Assembly (NCBI RefSeq): GCF_003063375.1
Contig: NZ_NERY01000003.1
Coordinates: 1-64,000, forward strand
DNA: 64,000 nt
Direction of reading: 5' to 3'
Source: Limnohabitans sp. MMS-10A-178
Lineage (GTDB): Bacteria; Pseudomonadota; Gammaproteobacteria; Burkholderiales; Burkholderiaceae_C
Both the position numbers and the translations under genes were made by a program. This document shows, piece by piece, positions 35,737-45,479 of the stretch. The stretch's first letter is position 1, and every line of letters starts with the position of its first letter. The notes below the pieces were generated by a model. The model worked only from the letters and a program-made list of their open reading frames with translations, searched no databases and was not told the DNA's origin.

Positions 35737-37169
35737 GCAAACAGAGCGACACCTCCCGAGAAGAGCAGACACAAGAAATTATTTTTGGACGTTCCGATTT
35801 ACCACCAGGTTGGCTGCACATTGATGCACTCGACATAGAGGCTCAAGGCATTTCCAGAAAGCCAGACGGCAAGGTGGTTTTTGTAGAAGGCGCTTTGCCC
35901 TTTGAGCTGGTCTCAGTCAATGTGCATCGCAAGAAAAACAATTGGGAAGCCGGCGTGGTCACGGCGGTTCACCGAGAATCTTCGCAGCGCGTCAAGCCTG
36001 GGTGCCCGCACTTTGGCTTGCACGCGGGTGCCTGTGGTGGTTGCAAAATGCAGCACCTCGAAGCCAGTGCCCAAGTGGCCATCAAGCAACGCGTGCTCGA
36101 AGACAACTTGTGGCATTTGGGCAAAGTCAAACCTGAAAACTTGTTGCGCCCCATGGAGGGCCCAAGTTGGGGCTATCGCTATCGCGCCCGCATGTCGGTG
36201 CGCTATGTGCACAAAAAGGGCGAAGTGCTCATTGGTTTTCACGAGCGCAAAAGCCGCTATGTGGCCGATATCAAAACCTGCAGGGTCTTGCCGCCCAACA
36301 TCAGCGCCATGTTGATGTCACTGCGCGAATTGATTTTTGGCATGGATGCGCGCGAGACCATTCCGCAAATTGAATTGGCACAAGGCGATACTGTCACGGC
36401 CCTGGTGTTGCGCCATTTAGAACCTTTGAGCCAAGCCGATCAAGATCGACTGCGCGCTTTTGCAAAGTTGCATGCGGTGCAGTGGTGGTTGCAAATCAAA
36501 GGCCCCGATACGGTCAAGCTCATGGACGAAGGTGGCCCTGAGCTGTCCTACGACTTGCCAGACTTTGGTGTGCACATGCCTTTCAAGCCTACCGATTTCA
36601 CGCAAGTCAACCCACACATCAATCGCGTGCTGGTCACGCGGGCTTTGCGCTTGCTCAAGCCTGAAGCACACGAACGTGTCATCGATTGGTTTTGTGGCTT
36701 GGGCAACTTCACTTTGCCCATTGCCACCACAGCCAAAGAAGTGGTGGGCATTGAAGGCTCCGAAACATTGGTCGCTCGCTCGCTAGAAAATTTGGCTCGC
36801 AACCAAAGCTTGCGCGGCCCAAACAAGCCATTGGCACCCACCACCTTCATTGCCCGCAATTTGTTTGAGATGACGCCAGAGATGCTCATGGCCGATGGCA
36901 TTGCAGACAAGTGGCTCATCGATCCACCGCGCGAGGGCGCCTTTGCTTTGGCCAAGTCATTGGCAGAGCTGCATGAAAACACAGAACTTAGAGGTGCCTG
37001 GCTATTTCCCAAGCGAATTGTCTATGTGAGCTGCAACCCTGCCACTCTGGCGCGCGATGCTGGCTTGCTGGTTCACAGGGCGGGGTATAGGTGCTTAAGT
37101 GCAGGCGTGGTTAATATGTTTGCACACACCGCTCACGTCGAGAGCATGGCGGTTTTTGAGCGGCTATGA
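35733..37169 (+). CDS. rlmD: 23S rRNA (uracil(1939)-C(5))-methyltransferase
   Basis: A 478-residue SAM-dependent rRNA methyltransferase. It has an N-terminal TRAM-like beta domain ([21 protein letters not shown]), an iron-sulfur cluster site (C91, C101 and C104 in [14 protein letters not shown] plus a Cys near residue 184), the SAM motif [12 protein letters not shown], and the catalytic Cys in [12 protein letters not shown]. It overlaps the nlpD stop by ATGA and occupies the place where rpoS usually sits. Confidence 0.95.
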   Translation: MSKQSDTSREEQTQEIIFGRSDLPPGWLHIDALDIEAQGISRKPDGKVVFVEGALPFELVSVNVHRKKNNWEAGVVTAVHRESSQRVKPGCPHFGLHAGACGGCKMQHLEASAQVAIKQRVLEDNLWHLGKVKPENLLRPMEGPSWGYRYRARMSVRYVHKKGEVLIGFHERKSRYVADIKTCRVLPPNISAMLMSLRELIFGMDARETIPQIELAQGDTVTALVLRHLEPLSQADQDRLRAFAKLHAVQWWLQIKGPDTVKLMDEGGPELSYDLPDFGVHMPFKPTDFTQVNPHINRVLVTRALRLLKPEAHERVIDWFCGLGNFTLPIATTAKEVVGIEGSETLVARSLENLARNQSLRGPNKPLAPTTFIARNLFEMTPEMLMADGIADKWLIDPPREGAFALAKSLAELHENTELRGAWLFPKRIVYVSCNPATLARDAGLLVHRAGYRCLSAGVVNMFAHTAHVESMAVFERL

Positions 37170-37206
37170 AAAAAGCACCTGAGTTCTTAGTGAACTCAGG
37201 TGCTTG
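37170..37206 (-). terminator. Strong terminator downstream of the Bax-inhibitor gene
   Basis: Two perfect 14-base arms (AAGCACCTGAGTTC / GAACTCAGGTGCTT) with a 5-base loop. The T-run lies on the minus-strand side, so it mainly ends the transcript coming from the right. It sits immediately after the rlmD stop. Confidence 0.88.
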
Positions 37207-37239
37207 AATGTGAAGCCCTTCAAAAGGGCTGCTAAATGT

Positions 37240-37938
37240 TTAGTCGCGCTCGCCGCCCCAGAGGCCCAACAAGGCCAGCAGGCTTTGGAACACATTGAAC
37301 AGGTCCATGTAAAGCATGAGGGTGGCGCTGATGTAGTTGGTTTCACCGCCATCCAAAATTTGCTTCAAGTCGTACAGCATGTAAGCGCTGAAGATGCCAA
37401 TGGCAGCCACAGACAAAGCCATCATGCCGGCGGTAGAGCCCACAAAGATGTTGACGATACCGCCCACCATGAGCACCAATGCGCCCACAAACAACCACTT
37501 GCCCATGCCAGACAGGTCGCGCTTGATGACACTGGCCAAGACGGACATGACTGTAAACACACCTGCGGTGCCAGCGAAGGCCGTCATGATGAGGTCGGCG
37601 CCGTTTTTGAAGCCCAAAATCATGGCAATCATGCGTGACAGCATGAGACCCATGAAGAAGGTGAAGGCCAGCAAGACCAGCACGCCAGCAGAGGAGTGCT
37701 TGGTTTTCTCAATGGCGAACATGAAGCCAATGGCGCCGCCAAAGAAAATAAGCAAGCCTAAGCCACCACCCATTGACTGAGTGATGCCGGTTGACACACC
37801 GATCCAAGCCCCCAAAACGGTAGGCAATAGGCTTAAGGCCAGCAGCATATAGGTGTTGCGCATGACCTTGTTGCGTTCAGCGGGCGTGCTGACTGTGCCG
37901 CCCCAGGTGGGTTGTTCGATGTTTTGAAGATCGCTCAT
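37240..37938 (-). CDS. Bax inhibitor-1/YccA family inner-membrane protein
   Basis: A 232-residue protein with seven hydrophobic segments and the BI-1 family wording RNTYMLLALSLLPTVLGAWIG, near-end IGIFSAYMLYDLKQILDGG and MDLFNVFQSLLALLG. Relatives include YccA, which modulates FtsH protease, and calcium-leak channels. The gene stands alone between a terminator and a 188-base upstream gap. Its leader contains a small inverted repeat (TCACCC / GGGTGA at 37957-37974). Confidence 0.92.
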   Translation of the reverse strand: MSDLQNIEQPTWGGTVSTPAERNKVMRNTYMLLALSLLPTVLGAWIGVSTGITQSMGGGLGLLIFFGGAIGFMFAIEKTKHSSAGVLVLLAFTFFMGLMLSRMIAMILGFKNGADLIMTAFAGTAGVFTVMSVLASVIKRDLSGMGKWLFVGALVLMVGGIVNIFVGSTAGMMALSVAAIGIFSAYMLYDLKQILDGGETNYISATLMLYMDLFNVFQSLLALLGLWGGERD

Positions 37939-38126
37939 TTGTGAACTCCTGATATTTCACCCTGTATCGGGTGAGCAAATTGTAGAGCTTGTCTGGCCAA
38001 AAGACCAATTTGCCAAAGATTTCAGGGTCTTTTGTTTGGCGGCCACCTAGAAACCAATCTGGCAGCCCGACTGGGGTATGCTATTTGGTCAGTTTTTAAA
38101 CCCGAGCCATTGAAACCTTAGACACC

Positions 38127-38534
38127 ATGAAAACCCAATCGATCCTCGAATTATCAGACGTTCAAACCATTGCCGCAGCTGCACAGGCAGAGGCTGAAAA
38201 AAACAACTGGGCTGTGAGCATTGCCATTGTGGATGCGGGAGGCCATTTGCTGCATTTCCAACGCTTGGATGGCGCACCGCCTATTTCCTCTCACATTGCG
38301 CCAGCCAAGGCCAAAACTTCAGCCATGGGTCGCCGTGAAACCAAAATTTATGAAGATGTGATCAATGGAGGACGATATTCATTCTTGTCGGCGCCCTACA
38401 TTGAAGGCATGCTGGAAGGCGGCGTCCCCATTTTGAAAGATGGCGCGTGCATTGGCGCAGTGGGCGTGAGTGGCGTTAAGTCGCCTGAGGATGCGCAGAT
38501 TGCCAAGGCGGGCATTGCCGCCATTGGTCTCTGA
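38127..38534 (+). CDS. GlcG/HbpS family heme-binding-like protein
   Basis: A 135-residue single-domain protein with the family pattern SIAIVDAGGHLLHFQRLDGA and the glycine-rich end GGVPILKDGACIGAVGVSG. Homologues occur in glycolate loci (GlcG) and as extracellular heme-binding HbpS. No signal peptide is seen here, so it is probably cytoplasmic. Function is unknown. It ends just before a bidirectional hairpin shared with ilvD. Confidence 0.88.
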   Translation: MKTQSILELSDVQTIAAAAQAEAEKNNWAVSIAIVDAGGHLLHFQRLDGAPPISSHIAPAKAKTSAMGRRETKIYEDVINGGRYSFLSAPYIEGMLEGGVPILKDGACIGAVGVSGVKSPEDAQIAKAGIAAIGL

Positions 38535-38537
38535 CAT

Positions 38538-38562
38538 TGAAAAGCTCAAAACGAGCTTTTCA
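38538..38562. terminator. Bidirectional terminator between glcG-like gene and ilvD
   Basis: A perfect inverted repeat with 10-base arms TGAAAAGCTC / GAGCTTTTCA and a 5-base loop, placed exactly between the convergent stops of the two genes. The arms carry the A- and T-runs. Confidence 0.78.
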
Positions 38563-38564
38563 GA

Positions 38565-40277
38565 TCAGAACAAATCGAGTACAGCGCCCTTGCTGGCGCT
38601 AGAAGCATTGAACACAAACTTAGCCTGAACACCGCGGGTGTAACGCGGAGCAGGCGCCTGCCACTGAGCACGGCGTTTGGCAATTTCTTCGTCGGGTACG
38701 TTCAATGCCAGAACCAGTTTGTGCGCATCGATGGTAATAGAGTCGCCTTCGTGCACCAAGGCAATGGTGCCGCCCGCGGCTGCTTCTGGCGCCACATGAC
38801 CCACCACCATGCCCCAAGTACCGCCAGAAAAACGGCCATCGGTAATGAGGCCCACGCTCTCGCCCAAACCAGCGCCAATGAGCGCGCCAGTGGGAGCCAA
38901 CATTTCAGGCATGCCAGGGCCGCCTTTGGGGCCAAGGTAGCGCAAAACCATGACATCGCCGGCTTTGATCTTGCCGTCCAGAATGGCTTGCAAAGCCGAT
39001 TGCTCGTCGTCAAACACGCGAGCAGGTCCGGTAATGACGGGGTTCTTCAAGCCCGTGATTTTGGCCACAGCACCTTCGGGAGACAAGTTGCCTTTCAATA
39101 TGGCCAAGTGACCTTCTGCGTACATCGGGTTGTCGATGGTGCGAATAACGTCTTGGTCTGCACGCGGTGTGTCTGGAATGTCTTTCAAGTTTTCGGCCAC
39201 GGTTTTGCCGGTGATGGTCATGCAATCGCCGTGCAGCAAACCAGCCTTCAACAAGACCTTCATGACTTGTGGAATGCCGCCTGCGCGGTGCAAGTCAACC
39301 GCCAAATATTTGCCGCTGGGCTTCAAATCGCAAATGACGGGAACCTTTTTGCGCATGCGCTCAAAATCGTCAATGGTCCAATCGACGCCGGCTGTGTGAG
39401 CAATGGCCAAGTAGTGCAGCACAGCATTGGTTGAGCCGCCAGTGGCCATGATCACAGCCACGGCATTTTCGATGGCCTTTTTGGTCACGATGTCGCGTGG
39501 CTTCAAATCGTTTTTGATGGCCTCAATCAAAACCTTGGCGGATGCCTTCGCCGAATTTTTCGTTTCATCGTGGGGGTTGGCCATGGTGGAAGAGTAGGGC
39601 AACGACATACCTAGCGCCTCAAACGAGGAAGACATGGTGTTGGCTGTGTACATGCCGCCGCATGAACCTGTGCCAGGAATGGCGCGCTTTTCAATTTCTT
39701 TCAAATCGAAGTCGCTCAGTGTGCCAGCTGAGTTTTCACCCACGGCTTCAAACACACTCACAATGTTCAAGTCTCTGCCCTGGTACCTGCCGGGCAAAAT
39801 GGTGCCGCCATAAACGTAAATGGCGGGCACATTGGCACGCAGCATGCCCATCATGCCGCCTGGCATGTTTTTGTCGCAACCACCCACCACCAGCACGCCA
39901 TCCATCCATTGGCCTTGCACGCAGGTTTCAATACAGTCAGAAATAACTTCACGGCTGATGAGGGAGTATTTCATGCCTTCGGTGCCCATGGCCATGCCAT
40001 CTGAAATGGTGGGGGTGCCAAAGATTTGGGCGTTGCCACCGGCCTCTTCAATGCCTTCTACGGCGGCATCGGCCAGTTTTTGCAAACCGCTGTTGCAAGG
40101 CGTGATGGTGCTGTGACCGTTGGCCACACCCACCATGGGTTTGACAAAATCACCTTCTTCATAGCCCATGGCGTAATACATGGAGCGGTTGGGCGCTCTG
40201 GATTTGCCTTGGGTGATGTTGGCACTGCGGCGATTGATCGCAGTGGCAGGCGTAATGGGGATGATTTTGTCGCTCAT
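38565..40277 (-). CDS. ilvD: Dihydroxy-acid dehydratase
   Basis: A 570-residue iron-sulfur enzyme that dehydrates 2,3-dihydroxy-3-methyl acids in valine and isoleucine synthesis. The cluster ligands and ED-family motifs are visible: [37 protein letters not shown] and the late [19 protein letters not shown]. Length and motifs are typical of the shorter, bacterial/plant-like [2Fe-2S] group. The gene is divergent from lgt across about 200 bases with no clear operator. Confidence 0.97.
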   Translation of the reverse strand: MSDKIIPITPATAINRRSANITQGKSRAPNRSMYYAMGYEEGDFVKPMVGVANGHSTITPCNSGLQKLADAAVEGIEEAGGNAQIFGTPTISDGMAMGTEGMKYSLISREVISDCIETCVQGQWMDGVLVVGGCDKNMPGGMMGMLRANVPAIYVYGGTILPGRYQGRDLNIVSVFEAVGENSAGTLSDFDLKEIEKRAIPGTGSCGGMYTANTMSSSFEALGMSLPYSSTMANPHDETKNSAKASAKVLIEAIKNDLKPRDIVTKKAIENAVAVIMATGGSTNAVLHYLAIAHTAGVDWTIDDFERMRKKVPVICDLKPSGKYLAVDLHRAGGIPQVMKVLLKAGLLHGDCMTITGKTVAENLKDIPDTPRADQDVIRTIDNPMYAEGHLAILKGNLSPEGAVAKITGLKNPVITGPARVFDDEQSALQAILDGKIKAGDVMVLRYLGPKGGPGMPEMLAPTGALIGAGLGESVGLITDGRFSGGTWGMVVGHVAPEAAAGGTIALVHEGDSITIDAHKLVLALNVPDEEIAKRRAQWQAPAPRYTRGVQAKFVFNASSASKGAVLDLF

Positions 40278-40486
40278 GGTGTGGGTCTGTTGTTTAGATG
40301 GATTAAGGGTTTAAGGGATTCGGGAATTGAGTGCATTAGGGCTCAAAACAAGCTTTTTAGTCTGATTGGGCTTTATTCTAAGTGACTACCCAGACTACAG
40401 ACCCTTGTTTGGGCCTGAATAAGCTTGTCCAAACTGAGGGGTTTCACGATGCCCAAAAGGGCCTGCAACAAGGCACAATCGGGCTC

Positions 40487-41290
40487 ATGTTGAATCACCC
40501 CCAAATTGACCCCATTGCATTGCAATTGGGCCCGCTCGCCATTCATTGGTACGGCTTGACCTATTTGGCTGCTTTTGCGCTGTTTTTCTTTTTGGCAACG
40601 CAAAGACTCAAACATCCGCCTTTTTCACGCTTAAGCCATTGGCAAGTTCGGGACGTGGAGGATATTTTGTTTGCAGGCGTGCTGGGTGTGGTGTTGGGCG
40701 GCCGCATTGGTTTTTGCTTGTTTTATCAACCGGCTTACTACCTCTTGCATCCCTGGGAAGTGGCCTATGTTTGGCAAGGCGGCATGAGCTTCCATGGAGG
40801 CCTGTTGGGCGTCATGGCGGCCATGTGGTGGTTTGCCAAAACGCGGCAACGGCCATTTTTCCAAGTGATGGATTTTGTAGCGCCCTGCGTGCCAACAGGA
40901 TTGGCTGCTGGTCGCATTGGCAATTTCATCAATGGCGAGCTTTGGGGCCGGCCGGCAGACCCCGACCTGCCCTGGGGCATGGTTTTTAGAGGGGCGGGCG
41001 ATTTTGCGCGGCATCCCTCACAGCTTTACCAGTTTTTGCTGGAAGGCTTGCTCTTGTTTGTCATACTTTGGGTGTTTGCCCGAAAAGACAGGCCGCTTGG
41101 CCAAGTGTCAGCTGTATTTTTGATCGGTTACGGCCTTTTCAGGTTTGTATCTGAATTTTTCCGTGAACCCGATGCACACCTGGGGCTGTTGTCTTTGGGT
41201 CTGAGCATGGGGCAGTGGTTGTGCGTGCCCATGATTGTGGCTGGAATCTTTTTGTACTTGGCGGTCAACAAGCCTAGACAAGCTGGATGA
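40487..41290 (+). CDS. lgt: Prolipoprotein diacylglyceryl transferase
   Basis: A 267-residue inner-membrane enzyme that moves diacylglycerol from phosphatidylglycerol to the lipobox Cys of prolipoproteins. Visible are [11 protein letters not shown] at the start, the Lgt signature [17 protein letters not shown] and the [13 protein letters not shown] motif. Several lipoproteins in this window (Ggt, the patatin, NlpD) would be substrates. I chose the ATG at 40487; the 35 upstream in-frame residues lack family similarity. Confidence 0.96.
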   Translation: MLNHPQIDPIALQLGPLAIHWYGLTYLAAFALFFFLATQRLKHPPFSRLSHWQVRDVEDILFAGVLGVVLGGRIGFCLFYQPAYYLLHPWEVAYVWQGGMSFHGGLLGVMAAMWWFAKTRQRPFFQVMDFVAPCVPTGLAAGRIGNFINGELWGRPADPDLPWGMVFRGAGDFARHPSQLYQFLLEGLLLFVILWVFARKDRPLGQVSAVFLIGYGLFRFVSEFFREPDAHLGLLSLGLSMGQWLCVPMIVAGIFLYLAVNKPRQAG

Positions 41291-41348
41291 AGAGTTTGAG
41301 TTTGATCGCCAATTTTTGAGTTTTTTAAAATTAATGAAGGAGACAAAA

Positions 41349-42344
41349 ATGCAACATTCCAAAAACCAATTTCAGCGCCGTGAGGTCTTGCAATGGGCTG
41401 CTGGTGCATCCTTGGCAGCCGCTTTGCCGGCTTGGGCTCAGGCCACATGGCCAAGCAAACCCGTCAACATGATTGTGCCGTTTCCTGCAGGTGGCGGTAC
41501 AGATGCCTTCGCCAGACCATTGGCTGCAGTCTTTGCCAAGCTCACCAGCAAGCAAATCATCATTGACAACAAGGGCGGTGCTGGCGGTACTGTGGGTGCT
41601 GGTGTGGCCGCAAGGTCAACCCCCGACGGCTACAACTATTTCATGGGCGCTGTGCACCACACCATTGCACCCAGCATGTACCCCAAGTTGGACTACGACT
41701 TAGAGCGCGATTTGGTACCGCTCATTTTGGTGGCTGCTGTGCCCCAAGTGTTGGTGGTCAATCCCAAAAAAGTCACCGCCAACACTTTGAAAGAGTTCTT
41801 GGATTTTGTGAAGAAAAATCCAGGCAGATTGAATTACGGCTCTGCAGGCAGTGGCACCTCGCACCACTTGGCTGGTGAGTTGTTCAAACTCCAAACACAA
41901 ACCTTCATCACGCACATTCCCTACCGCGGTGCCGGCCCCGCTTTGCAAGACTTGATTTCGGGCAACGTTGACATGATGTTTGATGGCTTGGGTTCTTCTT
42001 CTGCGCACATCAAGGGCGGCAGAATCAAGGCCTTGATGGTTTCGGGTGCCAAGCGCAACCCCGCCATTCCCGATGTGCCTTGCTCGGCAGAATTGGGCTT
42101 GCCCGATTACACCGTCAGCACTTGGTATGGCATTTGGGCACCCAAAGGCACACCGGCCGAGGCTCAGGGCCGCATGATAGATGAAGTGCGCAAAGCCTGC
42201 CTAACCGATGAAGCCAAAGCAATTTGGGCAACGCAAGGCGCTGAGTTTCCTAACTTGGCAGGCGCTCAATTTGATGCCTTTATCAAAACTGAATTGCGCA
42301 AATGGAGCCAGGTGGTGAAAGCCTCTGGCGCAAAGCTGGACTAA
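41349..42344 (+). CDS. Bug/TctC-family periplasmic binding protein
   Basis: A 331-residue tripartite tricarboxylate transporter binding protein. The signal peptide has a twin-Arg pattern (RREVLQW) and ends in LPAWAQA. The mature part starts WPSKPVNMIVPFPAGGGTDAFAR, with the ligand loop GGAGGTVGAG, as in all Bug proteins. These bind carboxylates such as malonate, citrate, nicotinate or phthalate. No tctA/tctB accompanies it; the next gene is an acyl-CoA synthetase, suggesting that the ligand is activated to a CoA ester. An AAGGAG lies 8 bases before the ATG. Confidence 0.92.
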   Translation: MQHSKNQFQRREVLQWAAGASLAAALPAWAQATWPSKPVNMIVPFPAGGGTDAFARPLAAVFAKLTSKQIIIDNKGGAGGTVGAGVAARSTPDGYNYFMGAVHHTIAPSMYPKLDYDLERDLVPLILVAAVPQVLVVNPKKVTANTLKEFLDFVKKNPGRLNYGSAGSGTSHHLAGELFKLQTQTFITHIPYRGAGPALQDLISGNVDMMFDGLGSSSAHIKGGRIKALMVSGAKRNPAIPDVPCSAELGLPDYTVSTWYGIWAPKGTPAEAQGRMIDEVRKACLTDEAKAIWATQGAEFPNLAGAQFDAFIKTELRKWSQVVKASGAKLD

Positions 42345-42346
42345 AG

Positions 42347-43891
42347 ATGACCCAAGCAAATTTGTTTGCAGCTTTGAGAGCTGCATTCCCCGCTCAGCTC
42401 GACAGTGCTGCGGTTGAAACCGATCATGGCTTGGTTTACAGCTGGCGCGATTTAGACCGTGCCAGTGCCATGATGGCCAATTTGTTTAATGGCTTGAAAC
42501 TTCCCAAGGGCAGCCGAATTGCGGTGCAAGTGGAAAAGTCGGTGGAAGCCTTGATGCTGTATTTGGCCACCTTGCGAGCAGGCTATGTGTTCTTGCCCTT
42601 GAACACAGCCTACCAAAGTGCCGAGATTGAATACTTCATTGGCAACGCAGAGCCTGCGGTGGTGGTTTGCTCGGGTGCCAACTTTGCTTGGGTGAGTAAG
42701 ATTGCATTCAAGGCGGGCACTCAGCATGTGTTCACCCTGAATGACGACAGAACGGGCACTTTGCTTGAACGTGCTTCGCAGCAAAAAGATGAGCACCAAA
42801 TTGCTGTCAAAGACCAAGACGATTTGGCCGCTATTTTGTACACCAGCGGCACCACTGGCAGAAGCAAGGGCGCCATGCTCACGCATGGCAACATGCTGAG
42901 CAACGCGCAAACCCTCAAGTCTTATTGGGGTTGGAAAAAAGGCGATGTGCTCATTCATGCATTGCCTATTTTTCATGTGCACGGCTTGTTTGTGGCCATT
43001 CACGGTGCCCTCATCAATGGCAGCAAAATGATTTGGCTTGCCAAGTTTGATCCCAAATTGGTGATTGCCAAAATGCCTGAGGCCACGGTTTTCATGGGGG
43101 TGCCCACGCTGTATGTGCGCATGCTCTCTGAACCATCGCTCAACAAAGAAGCAGTGCGCAACATGCGCTTGTTTGTGGCAGGCTCGGCACCCTTGCTCAT
43201 TGAAACATTTACCGAATGGCAGCAGCGCACGGGGCACACCATTTTGGAGCGCTACGGCATGAGTGAAACCGTCATGCTCACATCTAACCCCTATGCGGCC
43301 GACAAGCGCCACAAGGGCCAAAGTGAGCGACGTGGTGGTACGGTTGGTTTTCCTTTGCCCGGCGTGCAGCTCAGAGTGCAAGGCGATGATGGCCGGAGCC
43401 TGCCAGTGGGCGAAATTGGCAACATTCAAGTCAAAGGGCCCAATGTGTTTAAGGCCTACTGGCGCATGCCCGAGAAAACAAAGGAAGAATTTACCTCCGA
43501 TGGGTTTTTCAAAACCGGTGATGTGGGCAAGTTTGATGAGCGCGGCTATGTGACCATTGTGGGACGTAGCAAAGATTTGATCATCAGTGGCGGTTACAAC
43601 GTTTACCCCGCAGAAATTGAAGGCTACATCAACGAAATGCCGGGTGTGGCAGAAAGTGCTTTGGTGGGTGTGCCGCATCCCGACTTTGGTGAAGTGGGTG
43701 TGGCTGTGGTCATTGCCAAGGCTGGCGCACAGTTAAGCGCAGACCAGATCATTGCCAGTTTGAAATCGCAATTGGCCAACTTCAAAATTCCCAAAAAGTG
43801 TTTCGTGGTGCCAGAGCTCCCACGAAAAACCATGGGCAAAGTTCAGAAAAATTTATTGCGCGATGAGCACAAAAATTTGTTCTTAGCGTAA
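42347..43891 (+). CDS. Malonyl-CoA synthetase-like (MatB) acyl-CoA ligase
   Basis: A 514-residue AMP-forming ligase. Motifs are the P-loop YTSGTTGRSKGAMLTH, LPIFHVHGLFVA, ERYGMSETVMLTSNPY, the hinge GRSKDLIISGGYNVYP and the catalytic Lys in PRKTMGKVQKNLL. The LPIFHVHGL and MLTSNPY wording is typical of malonyl/methylmalonyl-CoA synthetases. It would activate a dicarboxylate to its CoA ester. It starts just after the TctC gene stop, so uptake and activation may be linked. Its end overlaps the convergent usp gene by 9 bases. Confidence 0.86.
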   Translation: MTQANLFAALRAAFPAQLDSAAVETDHGLVYSWRDLDRASAMMANLFNGLKLPKGSRIAVQVEKSVEALMLYLATLRAGYVFLPLNTAYQSAEIEYFIGNAEPAVVVCSGANFAWVSKIAFKAGTQHVFTLNDDRTGTLLERASQQKDEHQIAVKDQDDLAAILYTSGTTGRSKGAMLTHGNMLSNAQTLKSYWGWKKGDVLIHALPIFHVHGLFVAIHGALINGSKMIWLAKFDPKLVIAKMPEATVFMGVPTLYVRMLSEPSLNKEAVRNMRLFVAGSAPLLIETFTEWQQRTGHTILERYGMSETVMLTSNPYAADKRHKGQSERRGGTVGFPLPGVQLRVQGDDGRSLPVGEIGNIQVKGPNVFKAYWRMPEKTKEEFTSDGFFKTGDVGKFDERGYVTIVGRSKDLIISGGYNVYPAEIEGYINEMPGVAESALVGVPHPDFGEVGVAVVIAKAGAQLSADQIIASLKSQLANFKIPKKCFVVPELPRKTMGKVQKNLLRDEHKNLFLA

Positions 43892-44326
43892 GACCAACAC
43901 CGGCACGTGGCAGTGGGTTAGCACTTGTTGCGTCTCACTGCCCAGCAACAAACGCTTGATGCCTTTGCGGCCATGTGAGGCCATGACCACCAAGTCGGCC
44001 TTGTGTTTTTTGGCTGCTGCAATGATGGCATCAGACACAATGTCGGAGCGGCTCACTACAGCCTTGGCTTTGACACCCTTGATGCTGGCCGATTTTTGAA
44101 CCGCATCCACAGCGGCTTGCGCTTCTTCGGCCCACTGACCTTCAATGCGCGCAACATCTTTGGCATTGAGAGGAATACTGCCCTCAAAATAAGACATGGG
44201 ATAACGTGGAACCACTTTCACTGCAATGAGCTCAGCACCGCAAGTGGCGGCTAGGCCAATGGCGCTGGCAACAGCTTTTTTGCTCAAGGGAGAGCCGTCG
44301 GTGGCAACAAGAATTCTGGTGTACAT
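43883..44326 (-). CDS. Universal stress protein (UspA family)
   Basis: A 147-residue protein with the ATP-binding Usp fold: RILVATDGSPLSKKAVASAI at the start and the nucleotide loop ASHGRKGIKRLLLGSETQQVL near the end (G-2x-G-9x-G-S/T pattern). It is probably a cytoplasmic stress protein. A perfect FNR box (TTGATCTGGATCAA) lies 57 bases upstream of the start codon, consistent with induction when oxygen is low. Confidence 0.93.
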   Translation of the reverse strand: MYTRILVATDGSPLSKKAVASAIGLAATCGAELIAVKVVPRYPMSYFEGSIPLNAKDVARIEGQWAEEAQAAVDAVQKSASIKGVKAKAVVSRSDIVSDAIIAAAKKHKADLVVMASHGRKGIKRLLLGSETQQVLTHCHVPVLVLR

Positions 44327-44383
44327 GGTGTGCTACTTTTGTGAATGGATGTGCCCAGCATAAAACTCTGAATTCTCTGCGTC

Positions 44384-44397
44384 TTGATCTGGATCAA
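44384..44397. promoter_or_regulatory. FNR box (TTGAT-N4-ATCAA)
   Basis: TTGATCTGGATCAA matches the FNR/ANR consensus without mismatch. It lies between usp (minus) and the degenerate ccoI-like stretch (plus), so it would originally have served divergent anaerobic/microaerobic promoters. An fnr gene lies 240 bases to the right. Confidence 0.85.
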
Positions 44398-44431
44398 GTT
44401 TGATGCAGGCCAGATGGCTTATCTTCGAAGC

Positions 44432-44658
44432 ATGTCAACTCAAGCACTCACCACCCATGTTGAGGTGTTGTCCGCTCAGTGGTCTTTGCTAGATCATGCG
44501 CAAGAGTGGTCAGATTTCAGTCAAGTCAATGATCAAGCCATCAACACTTGGACCTCCAGTTTTTTGTATTTTGGGCTTTGGCCATTGTGTCTAGCAGCCT
44601 TACCACGCTGCTTTCAATGGGCTCAGCTTCACTCAATGGCACTGAGGCTGAGCATTGA
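44432..44658 (+). pseudogene. Possible remnant of ccoI start fused to another membrane-protein end
   Basis: From the ATG at 44432 a frame reads MSTQALTTHVEV, then HAQEWSDFSQ and NTWTSSF. This resembles the opening of CcoI copper ATPases of related bacteria (aspartate-rich, EW-x-x-FS, then W-x-S before the GMHCAAC metal site). The expected Cys motif is not there: the reading becomes GLWPLCLAAL and then runs antisense to fnr, stopping only at 44764. In another plus frame the hydrophobic stretch FFVFWALAIVSSSLTTLLSMG reads to a TGA at 44656-44658, as if it were the end of a different membrane protein. I infer a deletion scar. The resemblance is from memory and needs an alignment. Confidence 0.35.
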
Positions 44659-45355
44659 CCATTTGCTGCAGTGCCTCGGCGTTCAAAATTCGAACGTGGC
44701 GCTGCTTCACCTCAACAATGCCATCGTCTACAAACTTGGAGAATGTACGGCTGACGGTTTCTAGTTTGAGCCCCAAGTAGCTGCCAATTTCTTCGCGTGT
44801 CATGCGCAATACCAGCTCGGACTGCGAGAAACCACGCGAGTGCAAGCGCTGAACCAAATTTAGTAAGAAGGCGGCCAAGCGCTCCTCGGCACGCATGCTG
44901 CCCAAGAGCAACATGACACCATGCTCACGCACAATTTCGCGGCTCATGATTTTGTGCACATGGTGTTGAAGCGCGGTAACCTCGCGCGATATTTCTTCAA
45001 TGCGGTCGAAGGGCATGACGCAAACTTCGGCGTCTTCTAGGGCAATGGCATCGCAGCTGTGTTGGTCGTTCACAATGCCATCGAGGCCAATGATTTCGCC
45101 GGCCATTTGAAAGCCTGTGACCTGGTCTCGGCCATCTTCGGAAGCCAGGCAAGTTTTGAAAAAACCAGTGCGAATGGCGTAAAGCGATGTGAACTTTTCG
45201 CCATTGCTAAACAGGGTGGTGCCTTTTTTGATTTTGCGGCGGGTGGCCACCAAGTCGTCTAGGCGTTCTAGATCGTTTTCAGACAGCCCCATGGGCATGC
45301 AGAGTTCGCGCAAGTTGCAGTTGGAACATGCGACTTTGATGACTTCAGGTTTCAT
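44633..45355 (-). CDS. fnr: FNR-type oxygen-sensing transcriptional regulator
   Basis: A 240-residue Crp/Fnr-family regulator. The N-terminal iron-sulfur ligands C10, C13 and C19 (CSNCNLRELC) and the fourth Cys at about position 101 (DQHSCDAI) are present, so it should sense oxygen through a [4Fe-4S] cluster. A cyclic-nucleotide-like beta-roll, a dimer helix and a helix-turn-helix follow; the recognition helix contains ETVSRTFSKF, with the E-x2-S-R pattern that reads TTGAT. FNR boxes occur on both sides of the gene. It is divergent from hemN. Confidence 0.96.
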   Translation of the reverse strand: MKPEVIKVACSNCNLRELCMPMGLSENDLERLDDLVATRRKIKKGTTLFSNGEKFTSLYAIRTGFFKTCLASEDGRDQVTGFQMAGEIIGLDGIVNDQHSCDAIALEDAEVCVMPFDRIEEISREVTALQHHVHKIMSREIVREHGVMLLLGSMRAEERLAAFLLNLVQRLHSRGFSQSELVLRMTREEIGSYLGLKLETVSRTFSKFVDDGIVEVKQRHVRILNAEALQQMVNAQPQCH

Positions 45356-45424
45356 GGCGTCCTCACTTCAGAAAAATTGACATTGCGACAAGTCAAGTCT
45401 TGAGCTTATACCCACTTAGGTCAT

Positions 45425-45438
45425 TTGATTCACCTCAA
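45425..45438. promoter_or_regulatory. FNR-like box upstream of fnr/hemN, copy 1
   Basis: TTGATTCACCTCAA differs from TTGAT-N4-ATCAA at one position. It lies 70 bases upstream of the fnr start and 124 bases before hemN, so FNR could act on either promoter. Confidence 0.5.
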
Positions 45439-45479
45439 GCTTTTATAAAACACTTTTCCCCCATTAGATTGTCAATAAG

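Noticed and set aside
42452-43678. 408-codon open frame on the minus strand inside the MatB-like gene
   Set aside because: It is the antisense shadow of a gene with full ligase motifs. Its product is His- and Cys-rich without recognisable domains.
44659-44764. Extension of the 44432 frame through the fnr 3' end
   Set aside because: It is antisense to the conserved C-terminal helix-turn-helix region of fnr and is treated as chance read-through.
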